From Harmonia axyridis (lineage: Eukaryota > Arthropoda > Insecta > Coleoptera > Coccinellidae), in assembly GCF_914767665.1 (NCBI RefSeq), contig NC_059504.1:37913720-37977719 (forward strand): a stretch of 64,000 nucleotides of DNA, read 5' to 3'. Below, piece after piece: positions 21,241 to 31,675 of this stretch (within the stretch, counting starts at the first letter, position 1; each line of letters begins with the position of its first letter). The translations under genes were made by a program, and so were the position numbers. Under the pieces are notes generated by a model. It was given only the letters and a program-made list of their open reading frames with translations, searched no databases and had not been told where the DNA came from.

Positions 21241-22332
21241 ATTTCAAAATCTTTCATCAAGAAGAAGAATACAATTCATATCTCAATTTGTAACGAAAAT
21301 GAAGCAATAATATTCCACATTTAAAACGAAAATTACGGCGTTGCATATCTTCAGAGCGCGCACATTTTTCAGTTTTTGTCCGGAAATAACGAGGCGCCGA
21401 AGTGACAAGTGCACAAAGCCCATTTTCCCTCATTGAATATAATATGTGGAACGCGGCACAAGTATCGTTATCAACATTTCATGTCGTATTTTTTCCAGGA
21501 TGGACGGAATGAAAAATTTGCAGAATTGGCTCAATTCTTCACATCGAATAAATTCGTCGGCGTAATGTAGAGCTTGCACCGTGACACGTCCTTTTAACAT
21601 CGCGTTGGCAGTTTTCATATTTCAACCTTTTCATAATTAATTGCGCCGTTTTTTCCGAACAACCATCGTTATAAATTTCGTTGTATTTTCACGGCATAAA
21701 TTTGAATACGCTATCATATCTGGCTTTCACAAACGCACAGAAAACAAATCGCGAAACGTTGCTAAACTGACAAAAGCTGGAATTTTTCCGGGAAACGACT
21801 AATGACCTGAATAGGTGATGGTGTATTTCAATAGGACGATTCGAGGTCTAATTAGATTCATATTTTTTTTGAGTGTTTCATTATAGAGGGTGGTAAATTT
21901 CGATGATTTAGCACTACAACTTTTAAATCAGAAGATATGGGCTAAATTATCGTTCAAATACGTTTTACGTCTTTATATGTCATTTTATAAAAACAGGATG
22001 AAAAAACTTTTTATATTATACTTTTATGTGGAAATTCATAAAAAAATAAATGTTTGTTCGGAAAGTTATAGCATACATATATAATTTACTATAAGTGAAA
22101 CTCTCATATAAAACGATGGTCCCCACTGCGGCAGCAAGTAGACTGATGGTGATATGTGTAGACTGTTTGTGTGTATGGTTGTCCTTTGACCGTGATCTGA
22201 TCCTACCACCGTGACTGTTGGTATGAATCCATCTTTGAATCTACCCTTTCCTTTTGAGATATTCATCTTTTGTTCAATATGGCTCAATAACAGATATTAT
22301 TATTTTCGATCTAGTGAATGCAGGTACATATT

Positions 22333-22984
22333 ATAACTGACGAATAAACTGCAACACCAAGAAAGAGCTGTTTAAATTTTAAATTTTTTTCTGGTAAAAA
22401 TTTACCTAGATAGTATAGCAAGAATTAAAGACTGAATTTGGAGGATAAAATCGTGAAGGTTTTTTCATGGAAACATTTTTGTTACTTAAATATTGTAGTC
22501 GTTTCTTGCAAGTTTTTTTTAAATTTTATAACCAACCAGCTGTTCGAGGAGATTCAAAGTAGATGTTTAGTTGTTGTTAAAATGCCTAGAGCACGTGTAC
22601 GCGGAAAGTATCGCCAGCTAAGTTAATTTGAAAGAGATCGAATTATTGGTCTACAGGAGGCGGGGTTGTCATTTAGATAAATCGCTATCCAAACGAAACG
22701 AACAGCATGTGAATCTTTTGCCATGGCCGCCCAGATCCCCTGATATTTTGCCTATCGAGATGTTAAGTACAGGTAGCTTGGTATAGTAGCCTCAAGAAGA
22801 AATAGATCATCTAATTGCATTAATGCCGAGACGTGTTGGGGAGTGGACAAACACGTTATTAACAAATTTATCAAAAAAAATTGTAAACCTTACTCCTTGC
22901 TATACTATCTTTGTATTACCAAAAAAAAAACAAAATTAATTTAAAGAACTCCTTCTGGGTGTGCAGTTTCTTTGTGAGTTAGTA
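22333..22984 (+). mobile_element. Internally deleted Tc1-like element
   Basis: Terminal inverted repeats of about 100 bp match: left AAACTGCAACACCAAGAAAG through GATAGTATAGCAAG, right (other strand) AAACTGCACACCCAGAAGGA through GATAGTATAGCAAG. The plus-strand coding remnant starts MPRARVRGKYRQLS at 22581 and runs FERDRIIGLQEAGLSFR, the N-terminal HTH. It then jumps to LPWPPRSPDILPIEML, the third catalytic block, and PRRVGEW, the C-terminal end. The middle with the first two acidic residues is absent. It is a non-autonomous deletion derivative of about 650 bp. Confidence 0.75.
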
Positions 22985-24429
22985 TTTTTATGTTGTATAT
23001 TGTATGACTAAACATATTTGAATGTTCAGGGTATTAACTTCGAATTTGAGCAGATTTGATAAGAAATATATCATAAAATATCATAATTGATCAATTTTGG
23101 ATTATACATATAAAACAACTCTTAAACGGTCACAATCGTGTAATTATTATTTTTCTCATTCGATACAATCAAAGTATCAACATTTGAAAAAAGTCTTCGG
23201 CATAGACCACCAATGGTGAAAAATTCTTAAAAACTACTACTGAAACAAAATAATTCACCCTCACCGAAATATTTTATCAATGATCAATTAACTCAGACTC
23301 AGTCGCGACCTATTTACTAACATATTATTCGGAATGAAAAAGGTACAGATTAAGAGGGAGGTCGAGATTGAGATGGGAAGATAACATAAAGGTCTTAGCT
23401 GAGTTGATAGATATCAATCCAGAATAATCGACGATTAAAAGCCATAATTAGGAACAAATGGTGAACAGATGATGAAACCATATGGTTTAATAGCCTCACT
23501 AAGATATAATAAGAACAGAATTTGTGTCGCGACTCTTATCATCTGACAATCTCCCGGTTGATTTTAGTTTGAAACCTAAAGTGAAACCAATAATGCTCTG
23601 AAATTGAATATTACAAATAATGGAAAAGTTTTAAGGTGAAGTCAACAAATGCACCTATGGGTACTATACAGAATGATCCAGATTTTAGTGCAATACCTTT
23701 GGCGTCGAATAAGAGAAGGATCATCGCATACCAATATATAAGACACTAGATAATTTTGGCAGGAGACACTTGCCTAATTCGAAACATTATATAATCAAGA
23801 CTGAAGACTTCAATATCTACCTAAAAATTGAAACAATGAATGTTATAATACTAGAGTTATAAATGAAAAACTTTTTCAAACTTCAACACCCTGTAAGTCG
23901 GAAACGAAGCTTGTTAGGATATATGTTCATAGGAATTTTTTTTTCATGAAAAGAGTTGTTATATCTGACGCCAAATTCATAGCACTTAAATCTGGACCAA
24001 CCTGTATATAGAATATAGATTTATATGTGGTCTCGAAGAATGCAATTGGAATATAAACGAATGAGATCTCAAAAACTTCTGACTTCGCCTCAGTAATTTC
24101 CTCTTTTATTTCCATAACAGTAACAACAAACTCCTTCGAGTTAATATGAAATAACGGGTTTAAATCTTATGCAAAATTTCTTGTTGATCACATCATCAGA
24201 ATCATAGAAAATTCAAGAAGAATTCCAAAAAATTATCAAAGCACTGAAATAGAGTCTTGCGCCACATTATTCTATATAGGTAGATATATCCAAGTGTACA
24301 ATTCGCGCATAAATGAACAATCGCTCAAAGCACCTTATTTCATGGTATTCCTCATTTTATTCATTTTCCTTTCGTGTTATATGTCAAACTGACCTGTGAT
24401 TTCAATATGCTGACATTCCACTCAATAGC
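22985..24429. other. Non-coding DNA with a possible LINE scrap
   Basis: At 23341-23424 the plus frame reads RYRLRGRSRLRWEDNIKVLA, like the GRPRLRWEDNV segment at the end of many non-LTR ORF2 proteins. Stops follow at once. The rest is unrecognised. A CACCCTGTAAG word at 23887 may be a mobile-element end. Confidence 0.35.
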
Positions 24430-24990
24430 TCCGCACTCAGCAGTTACATGAGGATTTTCACTGCACCATATGTGGCAGCTTTTCTTTTTCACATAGCAAA
24501 CCAAGTGAAAAATGTGCTTCGTTCTTGAAATAAATTTTATTGAAAAAAATCGTCACCCGAACTTTGTTATTAAAGCACTCAATCAGCATATATTCAACGC
24601 ATTTCATGATCAGCTAGCCCTAGCTTCAGTTCTTGAATCAACTGAACCTTAGAAGGATGGAGCAAAATACGGCATAGCGTGGCGTAAGAGAGGCCCAAAT
24701 GTTGTTCGCTCCAAGAAATGGCTAAACTTGGATCTTGTTCAACACTTTCACTTATAGCAGCAATATTTTCTGTGGAGCGTGGGCCTTAAAACATCAGTAA
24801 CAGATCCACTATCTTCGAATTTTGTCACTATCCTACCAATTCTATGCTCAGATGGACGATTATGTCGTCCATAACTTGTCTGTAATGCACGAAACGTACT
24901 TAGCACAGAATCATCAATTTTGTAGTGAGTTTTCACATTTTTCACATGTTCAACAGTAACTGAACGATCCATACTGTAAGGTAGGTACCA
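24430..24990 (-). pseudogene. mariner-like transposase relic (N-terminal half)
   Basis: The minus frame 24748-24972 reads YGRHNRPSEHRIGRIVTKFE then DSGSV, the conserved second HTH of insect mariner-like transposases. Further on, in shifted frames, come LGLSYATL, KVQLIQEL and FFNKIYFKNEAHF, corresponding to the region up to the first catalytic block, where FSDEAHF is expected. The first D is therefore replaced by N. The C-terminal half is missing. It is heavily decayed. Confidence 0.6.
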
Positions 24991-25084
24991 TCAACCATTT
25001 TTATAGCTTTGACAAAACTTGTTGTCATAAAAAGTCTCTCAATTTCATGAATTATCATGGAATAAGTATGGCATACTACTCCCA

Positions 25085-25654
25085 TTAAGAGGGAACACCA
25101 CCACGTGACTTTCTCGTAATTTGTCAATATTTTCCTAGAGCAGGAGGGACAAAAATAATGTGCGGTGTTGTGAGAACGATCAATAGAAGTTAGGAATATT
25201 ACAATAGTTTCAATTTTCGTCTAAAGGAAATACTGTAGTAGTTCTAAAAAGGCAATGATTCTTCTTGATAAAGGATATTTAATATAAATCAAATAATTTG
25301 ACAACTTTGTGTCTAATCCTCCACAATAATATATCTGTATGATATATTTTGAATTTTCTTTTGGTTGATTATTAAATTTGTCATTTTTAGAATTGGAATA
25401 TATTCCAAGACAAAAATAAACTAAATATATCACACAGATATATTATTGTGAAGGATTAGACACAAAGTTGTCAAATTATTTGATTTTCAGTTTTGACTCT
25501 TTTGTTATGATTTTTTGTAGGATATTTTCTACAGATATCCATAACAATTATTTCGCCAAAAACGAATAAAAGTTACCAATATTTCATTTTTTCATCATTC
25601 GCAAATCAAAATTCCGCTTTGAACTGAGCAGTCACGTGGTGGTGTCCCTCTTAA
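25085..25654. mobile_element. piggyBac-type MITE (TTAA-flanked) with an internal palindrome
   Basis: TTAA at 25085-25088 and 25651-25654 flank inverted ends GAGGGAACACCACCACGTGA (25089-) and TCACGTGGTGGTGTCCCTC (ending 25650), 20 bp with one or two mismatches. TTAA duplication is the hallmark of the piggyBac superfamily. There is no transposase. Inside lies a second palindrome with 64-bp arms (25286-25349 and 25423-25486), itself related to pieces at 16255 and 21172. This suggests either one element built around the other or nested insertion. Confidence 0.7.
25286..25486. repeat. 64-bp-arm palindrome inside the TTAA MITE
   Basis: The left arm AAATCAAATAATTTGACAAC then TTTGTGTCTAATCCT is mirrored by AGGATTAGACACAAAGTTGT then CAAATTATTTGATTT, with only a few differences. 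A spacer of about 73 bases separates them. Relatives of a single arm occur twice elsewhere in the window, so the arm is a dispersed repeat. Confidence 0.75.
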
Positions 25655-26739
25655 TGGCTATTATTACCTCGAAAATGTACTCCCTCATCACTTCAACGGC
25701 TCATAGGGAATAACAGCCATCATTATTGATTCATACTTACCATCAACGTCTCATGCATTTGCATAATTCAATGAAACATTCGCTTCGTTTACAATTCATA
25801 CGATGAAGTTTTTTCATCGCCTTGCAAAATGAGGGAAACACAAGATTGATCCTCAGGTCCGGTCGTCGGAACAAGATGAATAGGAGAGAGAACTTTGACT
25901 AGACACTAGAAATCACGTCACGTATTCTCAGACTTCGTAATATACGACTGTTTGGTTCTGTGAATAACAAATTCGACTCTTAATTAGTTTTATATTCGGC
26001 TGAGTAACATATTCACGTGAATGATGAAGAACGGATGATCAATGGACCGATGCTGAGCAGAATAATGTCCACTGTCAGAGCTTACATTTATGTGTTTTGA
26101 CTTATTGTGAATAGAAAATGTGGCATCCTTGTATTCGATGTCGTCTGAGATGATTTAATCCATCGGAAATCTTACATCGAATTCAATTCGTTTTTTCGAT
26201 ATGGTCGTAGATTTCTTGTTGAACAACGGTTTTATTTTTCAGTTTCTGATTTATTTGGCAATGAAAGTTTTATAGAAAACTCGGTATTACGTCATATGTC
26301 TGGAAACAGCAACGGCTGAGTATCATGTTTATGGGTATAACAGTAATATGATGAAATTTTTATTTGTTACTAAATCATTTAGAATTTACAATGAACAATT
26401 TCAAAAAACTTTTTTATTTCGTGGACATAATCAACTAAAGGGTTTCCAGAAAGAAGTTCCATTTGGAATAGACCTCTGTATGGGCAGCTGTTACTTTTGA
26501 AGCTGAAATCTTCAAACGTTGACAAAAACTCAGGTTTGTATATTTTTTGGTAATCTTGGGAATTAGGCATTCCACATATATTTTTTGTTTGAAAACTTAA
26601 GAACTTAAGCCGGTCGATCATCAGCAATGCATTATTTCCGCTGATTGAGTCCTCGAAATGCATCAAAATGATACGGATTTTCATCGAAAAATCAAATTCA
26701 ATGATAAGGCCGATTTTACCTCTGAGCTACGTAAATAAG
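25655..26739. other. Unassigned non-coding DNA
   Basis: A 101-codon minus frame at 26379-26684 has no motif, no family resemblance and no supporting context. Frames of that size are expected by chance in AT-rich DNA. I see nothing else. Confidence 0.35.
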
Positions 26740-27535
26740 AAGAATTGTCGCACTTGGGCTCGAAAAATCCAAGAATGATTGTTGAAAAGCATCTGCATCC
26801 TGAACATCTCATTTTTTGATGCGGTTTTTGGGCAGATGATGTGATTGGACCCTTCCCATTCGAAAATGAGGCTAGTGCAACTGTTACGGTGAATGGATTG
26901 CACTACCGATCTATGATTAATGATTTTTAATGACCAGAAGTGGAAATATTGATGTAAATGACTTTTTTTTCCACATACGGAGCTACGTGTCCATTTTCTC
27001 CTAAGAGGCTACGTTAATGAGCCGAATTCCGAGAATGAAAGACCACTCCAATCTCAACGTATCACTGTTTGGTGCGGTTTTTGGGCTGGTGGTGAAATTA
27101 GACTTACTTTCTTATTTATTCGAAAATGAGGCTGGTGCAACTGTTTTTCTGCCCAGAATTGAAAGATATCGATGTAGACGACGTTTATTTTCGACAAAAT
27201 GGCGCTATATGTCTCACAAGCAATGAAACAATTGCAATTTCTCAGGAAAAGTTTTCTGGTCCTATTATTTTTTGAAGAGGTGGTCACATTTGGCTCTCGA
27301 AATCATGGAATTTATCGTCTTTACACTTTTTTCTTCGGTGCCAAGTGAACAATCGATTCAAAAATTGCTTCAAGACTTTGAAAGAGGAACTCGTGATGTT
27401 GTCGATTACATACAGCCTCAAATATTCAAATTGGTCACAGAAAATTACATGAAAAGGATATTGTTTTGCAACCGTAGCCATGGCGGCTATTTGGCTGGTC
27501 TCGTTTTCCATCATTAATAGCATTCCTTCCTCTTT
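26740..27535 (+). pseudogene. Two overlapping mariner-like transposase fragments in tandem
   Basis: The first fragment (about 26777-27000) reads EKHLHPEHLIF, then FENEASATVTVNG and RSMIND. The second (about 27010-27517) repeats that region: ERPLQSQRITVWCGFWAGGE, FENEAGATVF, then VDDVYFRQNGAICLTSNE (second catalytic D replaced by N), and ends FCNRSHGGYLAGLVFHH with a stop. The shared part lies about 260 bp apart in the two fragments, so a partial tandem duplication or two insertions occurred. The third catalytic block is lost. Same family as 57590-58200. Confidence 0.7.
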
Positions 27536-28008
27536 ACAATTAAATAAATATCCATCGACATACTGTTCTTTGCCATAACAATCTTATTGGAAAACTTTTT
27601 GGATCAATATAGAAATAAAAAGCAATAAAAAACGAAAACCTTGACTACAAGATTTGAAATAGTTTTGTATAGGATATCACAAATTCGTTGTCTAGTGAAG
27701 GCATCTCAAAATCTATTTGAGCTAGGATAAAATAAATGGTACTGTTTTAAAGCAAAGGGAAGAAATTGGAAAATGGTGTGAAATGAAAAATTCTCATAAC
27801 TAATGGGTGTTTTTTTTCGAGGTATAAAACTTTAAGTTAGCATTACTGTTCAATACGGCGACCGATTTAACAGCTGTCAAGTGATTTAATATCAGTTTAG
27901 TTTGGCAATTTACCATAAATAGTTATTTAATGGATTCGGTCCTTACTTGGCGGAAATTCATTATAAATAAAATAAAACGAAGTAATTTCCACTATGTTAT
28001 TTAATTGT

Positions 28009-28049
28009 TAGCAACAATTGTTTCGCCACACTGTGGCTTCATCAGGCTA
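28009..28049 (-). ncRNA. Type I hammerhead ribozyme-like motif, minus strand
   Basis: This is the mirror image of the motif at 28191-28231 in the other arm of the palindrome. Read on the minus strand, it has the same CTGATGA, GCCAC/GTGGC stem II, GAAAC and TAGC/GCTA stem I, with the same extra A. The two motifs point away from the centre, so transcription from either side yields one sense motif and one antisense copy. Confidence 0.65.
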
Positions 28050-28190
28050 CATTTCTGAACTGATAAGAGTACAAAGGTTTTCGGAATCTTATATAGGAAC
28101 AAAATTGACACAAAAATCGAATATTTTTGTGTCAATTTTGTTCCTATATAAGATTCCGAAAACCTTTGTACTCTTATCAGTTCAGAAATG

Positions 28191-28231
28191 TAGCCTGATG
28201 AAGCCACAGTGTGGCGAAACAATTGTTGCTA
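28191..28231 (+). ncRNA. Type I hammerhead ribozyme-like motif, plus strand
   Basis: Core box 1 CTGATGA is at 28195-28201, core box 2 GAAA at 28216-28219, and cleavage triplet GTT at 28225-28227. Stem II pairs GCCAC (28203-28207) with GTGGC (28211-28215), loop AGT, perfect. Stem I pairs TAGC (28191-28194) with GCTA (28228-28231). Stem III is minimal, C-AATT-G. One departure from consensus: an extra A (28202) lies between the first core box and stem II, where known motifs go straight into a G-C pair, so activity may be reduced. Predicted cleavage follows 28227. All paired parts and catalytic boxes are intact. Confidence 0.65.
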
Positions 28232-29099
28232 ACAATTAAATAACATAGTGGAAATTACTTCGTTTTATTTTATTTACCATAAATAGACTCACGCCTGAAC
28301 AACGCTTGCAAATAGTGCAATTTTATTTCGAAAAAAATGGTTCTGTGCTGAATACGTATCGCGCACTACGTCCATTTTATTTTGTTTAACGATGAAGCGC
28401 ACTTCTGGTTGAATGGATACGTCAACAAACAAAACTGCATTTGGAGTGAAGCTAATCCTCAAGTGAATGTCGAAACACCGTTACATCCAGAAAAACTTAC
28501 TGTTTGGTGCGCTTTATGGGCTGGTGGAATCATTGGTCCGTACTTCTCAAAAACGATGATGGCCAGAACGTTACAGTCAATGGTTATCGGTATAGAGCCA
28601 TGATTACTAACTTCTTCATTCCTGAATTGAACAGCCATGATGTCCAGGAGCTGCGGTTCCAACAAAACGGCGCAACATGTCACACAGCTCGTGCCACAAT
28701 CGATTTATTGAAAGACACGTTTGGTGACCGCCTAATTTCACGTTTTGGACCTGTGAATTGACCTCCAAGATCTTGTGATTTAACACCGCTAGACTACTTT
28801 CTGTGGGGCTATGTAAAGTCATTGGTCTATGCAGATAAGCCACAAACCCTTGACCATTTGGAAGACAACATTCGCCGTGTTATTGCCGATATAGGGCCAC
28901 AAATGTTGGAAAAAATCATTGAAAATTGGACGTCCAGATTGGACTACATCCGAGCCAGCCGTGGTGGTCATATGCCAGAAATCATATTCGAAATGTAGTG
29001 CCACAAGATTATCTTGCGGATAAATAAAATTCATGTCAATCGAATAATCCATCGTTGTTTTATTGCAATTTAAAGTTCTATACCTCTAAAAAAACACCC

Positions 29100-31064
29100 C
29101 TCCATAATAATTGGTGATATATACCTGAAACAAAAACGTCCCACAGGCACTTTTTTCAGTCTAATATCATTGATCTTTATTGACATTAGTTTTGAAGTTA
29201 TAATACAAATTTGTGTTAGGTGCTGAGGATTTTGAAATGGAAGAAGTTGAACAGAAAGCAATAAAATTTAAAATCTCAGCTGATGACATCTAATATTATC
29301 ACGAAAGCGATAAAAAAATTACATAAAACATGAATTATTTCCTTTGCAATTTTTTTTTTTGATTGAGTATGCTATTCAAAGTAAAAATTGAATTTATTAG
29401 ACTCAATTATGTATTTTTTCATGGTAACATGGCGACATTATTTGATGAAGAGCAAGTAATATAGATTTCTTAGTCTTAAGGCAAAAACTCAATAATCTGA
29501 GTACATAAAATGTTTTGTAGGGTTGTATGAAATGAACCAACTCATAAAATTTGAACAAAATCGGACAGCTGATTTTCAAGTTACGGATAAGTATCATAAA
29601 TTTAGGCCAATTTTCATAAATCACCCTGTATCTCCAATACTAACAGCCTTAGGATTCACAACAAGCTACTTTTCTGAAAGGCCTTAATGACCTGCATTCA
29701 CCAGTCTCCACTAGGCTAATGCCAACCACTCATGTCACACTCTGTAAAATTGTCAGTTCACATTAAATTATGAGTTCCGTCATAATACCTATTTGTAAAA
29801 ACATTAGAAGTTCTACTGAGGCGCTAACGATTACATAGTTTAATTTTTTAAGCCTCTAAAAGCATTGTAAATCATGATCTATAAATATAGTTGTATTAGG
29901 CTCTCAGCAGCCAAAAATCACATTTACAGAAATATGAAGAACATAGTTGTTTCCACTAAGCCGACGATAGAATTAATCATTCTCAAAACGGTAGGATGAA
30001 AACGTTTCATAATTATTCGATCAATTTCAAAAATATGGGCAAAACCAATGTCTTTCACGTACTTGCATCATTTTTTTTCTGAGAGCATAATGCAATGTTT
30101 CTTTCATATCTAGTATTAACATTCAACAACAGAGGAACCCTTTTTGGAAATAAAATCCGCATACCTTTGAATTGCCCTAAATATTTTGTAATGCGCACAT
30201 CGAGTGACATGCATGTAGCGTTTTTAAAACAAGCCGGTAGCTACCCCATATGTTTCCATGGATACGAAAAGAGTTGAGTGAAGATAAAATGCAATTTCAT
30301 TAATGGATCCAGATATACCTACCAATGTAACTACTCACGAAATTAAAGCTGGTGTACGTGGTGGAAGCACATAATTGGTATCTATTAACATTCTACGTGC
30401 ATTGTCACCTGGTCCTCAGCCGACTTGGATGTTATTTACCGGACAATTGTGATTAGAACACACCTGTACCCAAAAAAGGAAAGGGGAATGTTTGAAATGT
30501 TTTTCTCATTCCTCGAAAATTCCTCAGACTTCGTGTAAGTCAACTATTCGATTGGATTGCTGATAATGATTATTTAATGTTATTACTTAAAGACTTCCGG
30601 TAGAGACTCTTTTTCAAATGTGTATTGTGGTCAGTATTGACTTGTAATTTTGTTAAAATGAAAACTGAGACTGTAAGAGCTATAATTTTTTATATCAAAC
30701 TTTTGGTCTACTTGTTGCAACCTTTGTAGCTCGGAAGAGATCAAAGACTGGAACCATTGTTTCCGTAAAGGACATTGATATCTGTTTAATACTGGAGATA
30801 TTTTACTGACAGGAATCCCGATGATAAAATCTCAATTCCTTTTGAAATGAAAATTGTCTCATAATGGTAAGCACACAATAGCGTACTTCTTGAAGTTTCG
30901 ATTTATGCATATACGTTTATGTAAAATTTTGTTTGGTTTTTTCAAATATACCTTCAGGGTTAGAACTAATTAGAGGGGCACTACAGGGATATCGAAAACC
31001 GTGGCTTAAATTACGAAAAAGTTGCGTTATTCAGGGATGAGTGTGTTGGTGTGAACAGATACAA
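29100..31064. other. Unassigned non-coding DNA
   Basis: The word ATCACCCTGTATCT near 29621-29635 is an end like those of the ACAGGGTG elements, but its partner was not found. Short frames (60-73 codons) lack motifs. I see nothing else. Confidence 0.35.
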
Positions 31065-31675
31065 AATATCTCCAATGTTTCTCGAGATATCTCTAAAAAC
31101 TAAAAATCGAGATTTTCTCTTTTTCTGTATTAATCATTTGTTTTTCGAGATAACTTCACGAAATTCGATTTGTAGTCATTATCCAATAAAGGTATTCTAG
31201 TTATTTGGGAAATTCCTTTGGGGCCAGTGAAATTATTGCCTAACAATACTTTCAAATAAACCTCGGTATTAGCGGATCGCGTTACCCACTTCAAAGGGAC
31301 ACCTATGACCAAGCGTTTTTATGGACTAGTTCAAGTGACTTTGGATATACTATACCAGCCTACTACACAAGAAAATAAGAAAGGAGTTCAAATTTGCGTA
31401 ACTAGACTCAATATTTTTGTGGAGTGTGATACATTGTTGAATTCATGATTTTTTTCTTCATCGCCTCATAAGGAGAACTTATATGGTGTCCATAAGAAAA
31501 AGAATTGACTATCGCGTCCCTGAAACAATGAAAAACAGAAAAAATCTGACGACACCATATTGGACAATGGCCTTAAATTCGTGATGTTACCTCTAAAAAA
31601 AATTAGTTATACAGAAAAAAAGAAAACCTCGATTTTTAGTTTTTTAGAGATTTCCCGTGAACCATTGGAGATATT
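31065..31675. mobile_element. MITE with about 75-bp terminal inverted repeats
   Basis: The left arm 31065-31139 (AATATCTCCAATGTTTCTCG, then ATCTCTAAAAACTAAAAATC) mirrors the right arm 31600-31675 closely. The interior holds AGTGACTTTGGATATACTAT near 31335, also found at 41135-41155 and, inverted, near 39245-39260. Pieces of the family are therefore scattered in the window. It has no coding capacity. Confidence 0.7.

Larger units (their letters stand above)
20629..22332. other. Mostly unassigned; holds a hAT-like end and a MITE arm
   Basis: Two short items are listed separately (21108-21177 and 21172-21240). Minus frames at 21430-21618 (62 codons) and 22066-22287 (73 codons) carry no recognised motif. 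The segment 21300-21800 is less AT-rich but shows no boundary I can define. Confidence 0.35.
27923..28272. mobile_element. Palindromic hammerhead-bearing insertion (Penelope/retrozyme-like)
   Basis: A 14-bp target-site duplication TTTACCATAAATAG flanks it (27909-27922 and 28273-28286). Removing insert plus one duplicate restores alignment with mariner copy A. Most of it (27964-28276) is an almost perfect inverted repeat centred at 28120, with a five-base middle, CGAAT. The left end carries about 40 further bases (27923-27963) that the right end lacks. Each arm holds a hammerhead-like motif reading away from the centre. Identical 73-codon frames on both strands (28001-28222 and 28018-28239) are products of the symmetry, not genes. 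Penelope-like elements are known for hammerheads, inverted terminal copies and variable duplications of about this size; no reverse transcriptase remains. Confidence 0.8.
27805..29099 (+). mobile_element. DD41D (rosa-like) mariner, internally deleted, copy B, with palindromic insertion
   Basis: Ends are GGGTGTTTTTTTTCGAGGTA and, on the other strand, GGGTGTTTTTTTAGAGGTA. The plus-strand reading is LTPEQRLQIVQF through RALRPFY, then the same deletion junction as copy A, then FNDEAHFWLNGYV, WCALWAGGIIGPYF, RFQQNGATCHTARATIDLL and DLTPLDYFLWGYVKS. The last catalytic block is 41 residues after the second. The first D motif reads FNDEAHF and the second catalytic D is N. A frameshift lies near 28550 and a stop replaces W at 28759. 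The C-terminus IRASRGGHMPEIIFEM is complete. A 350-bp insertion at 27923-28272 splits it near the start codon. Confidence 0.85.

Noticed and set aside
24181..24240. Possible hammerhead on the minus strand (TCATCAG word at about 24193)
   Set aside because: No GAAA box or pairing stems at the right spacing.
26379..26684. 101-codon minus-strand frame
   Set aside because: No motif or family resemblance; likely chance in AT-rich DNA.
28001..28239. Two identical 73-codon frames on opposite strands
   Set aside because: They exist because the DNA is a palindrome. The sequence is better explained by inverted hammerhead arms; there is no conserved domain.
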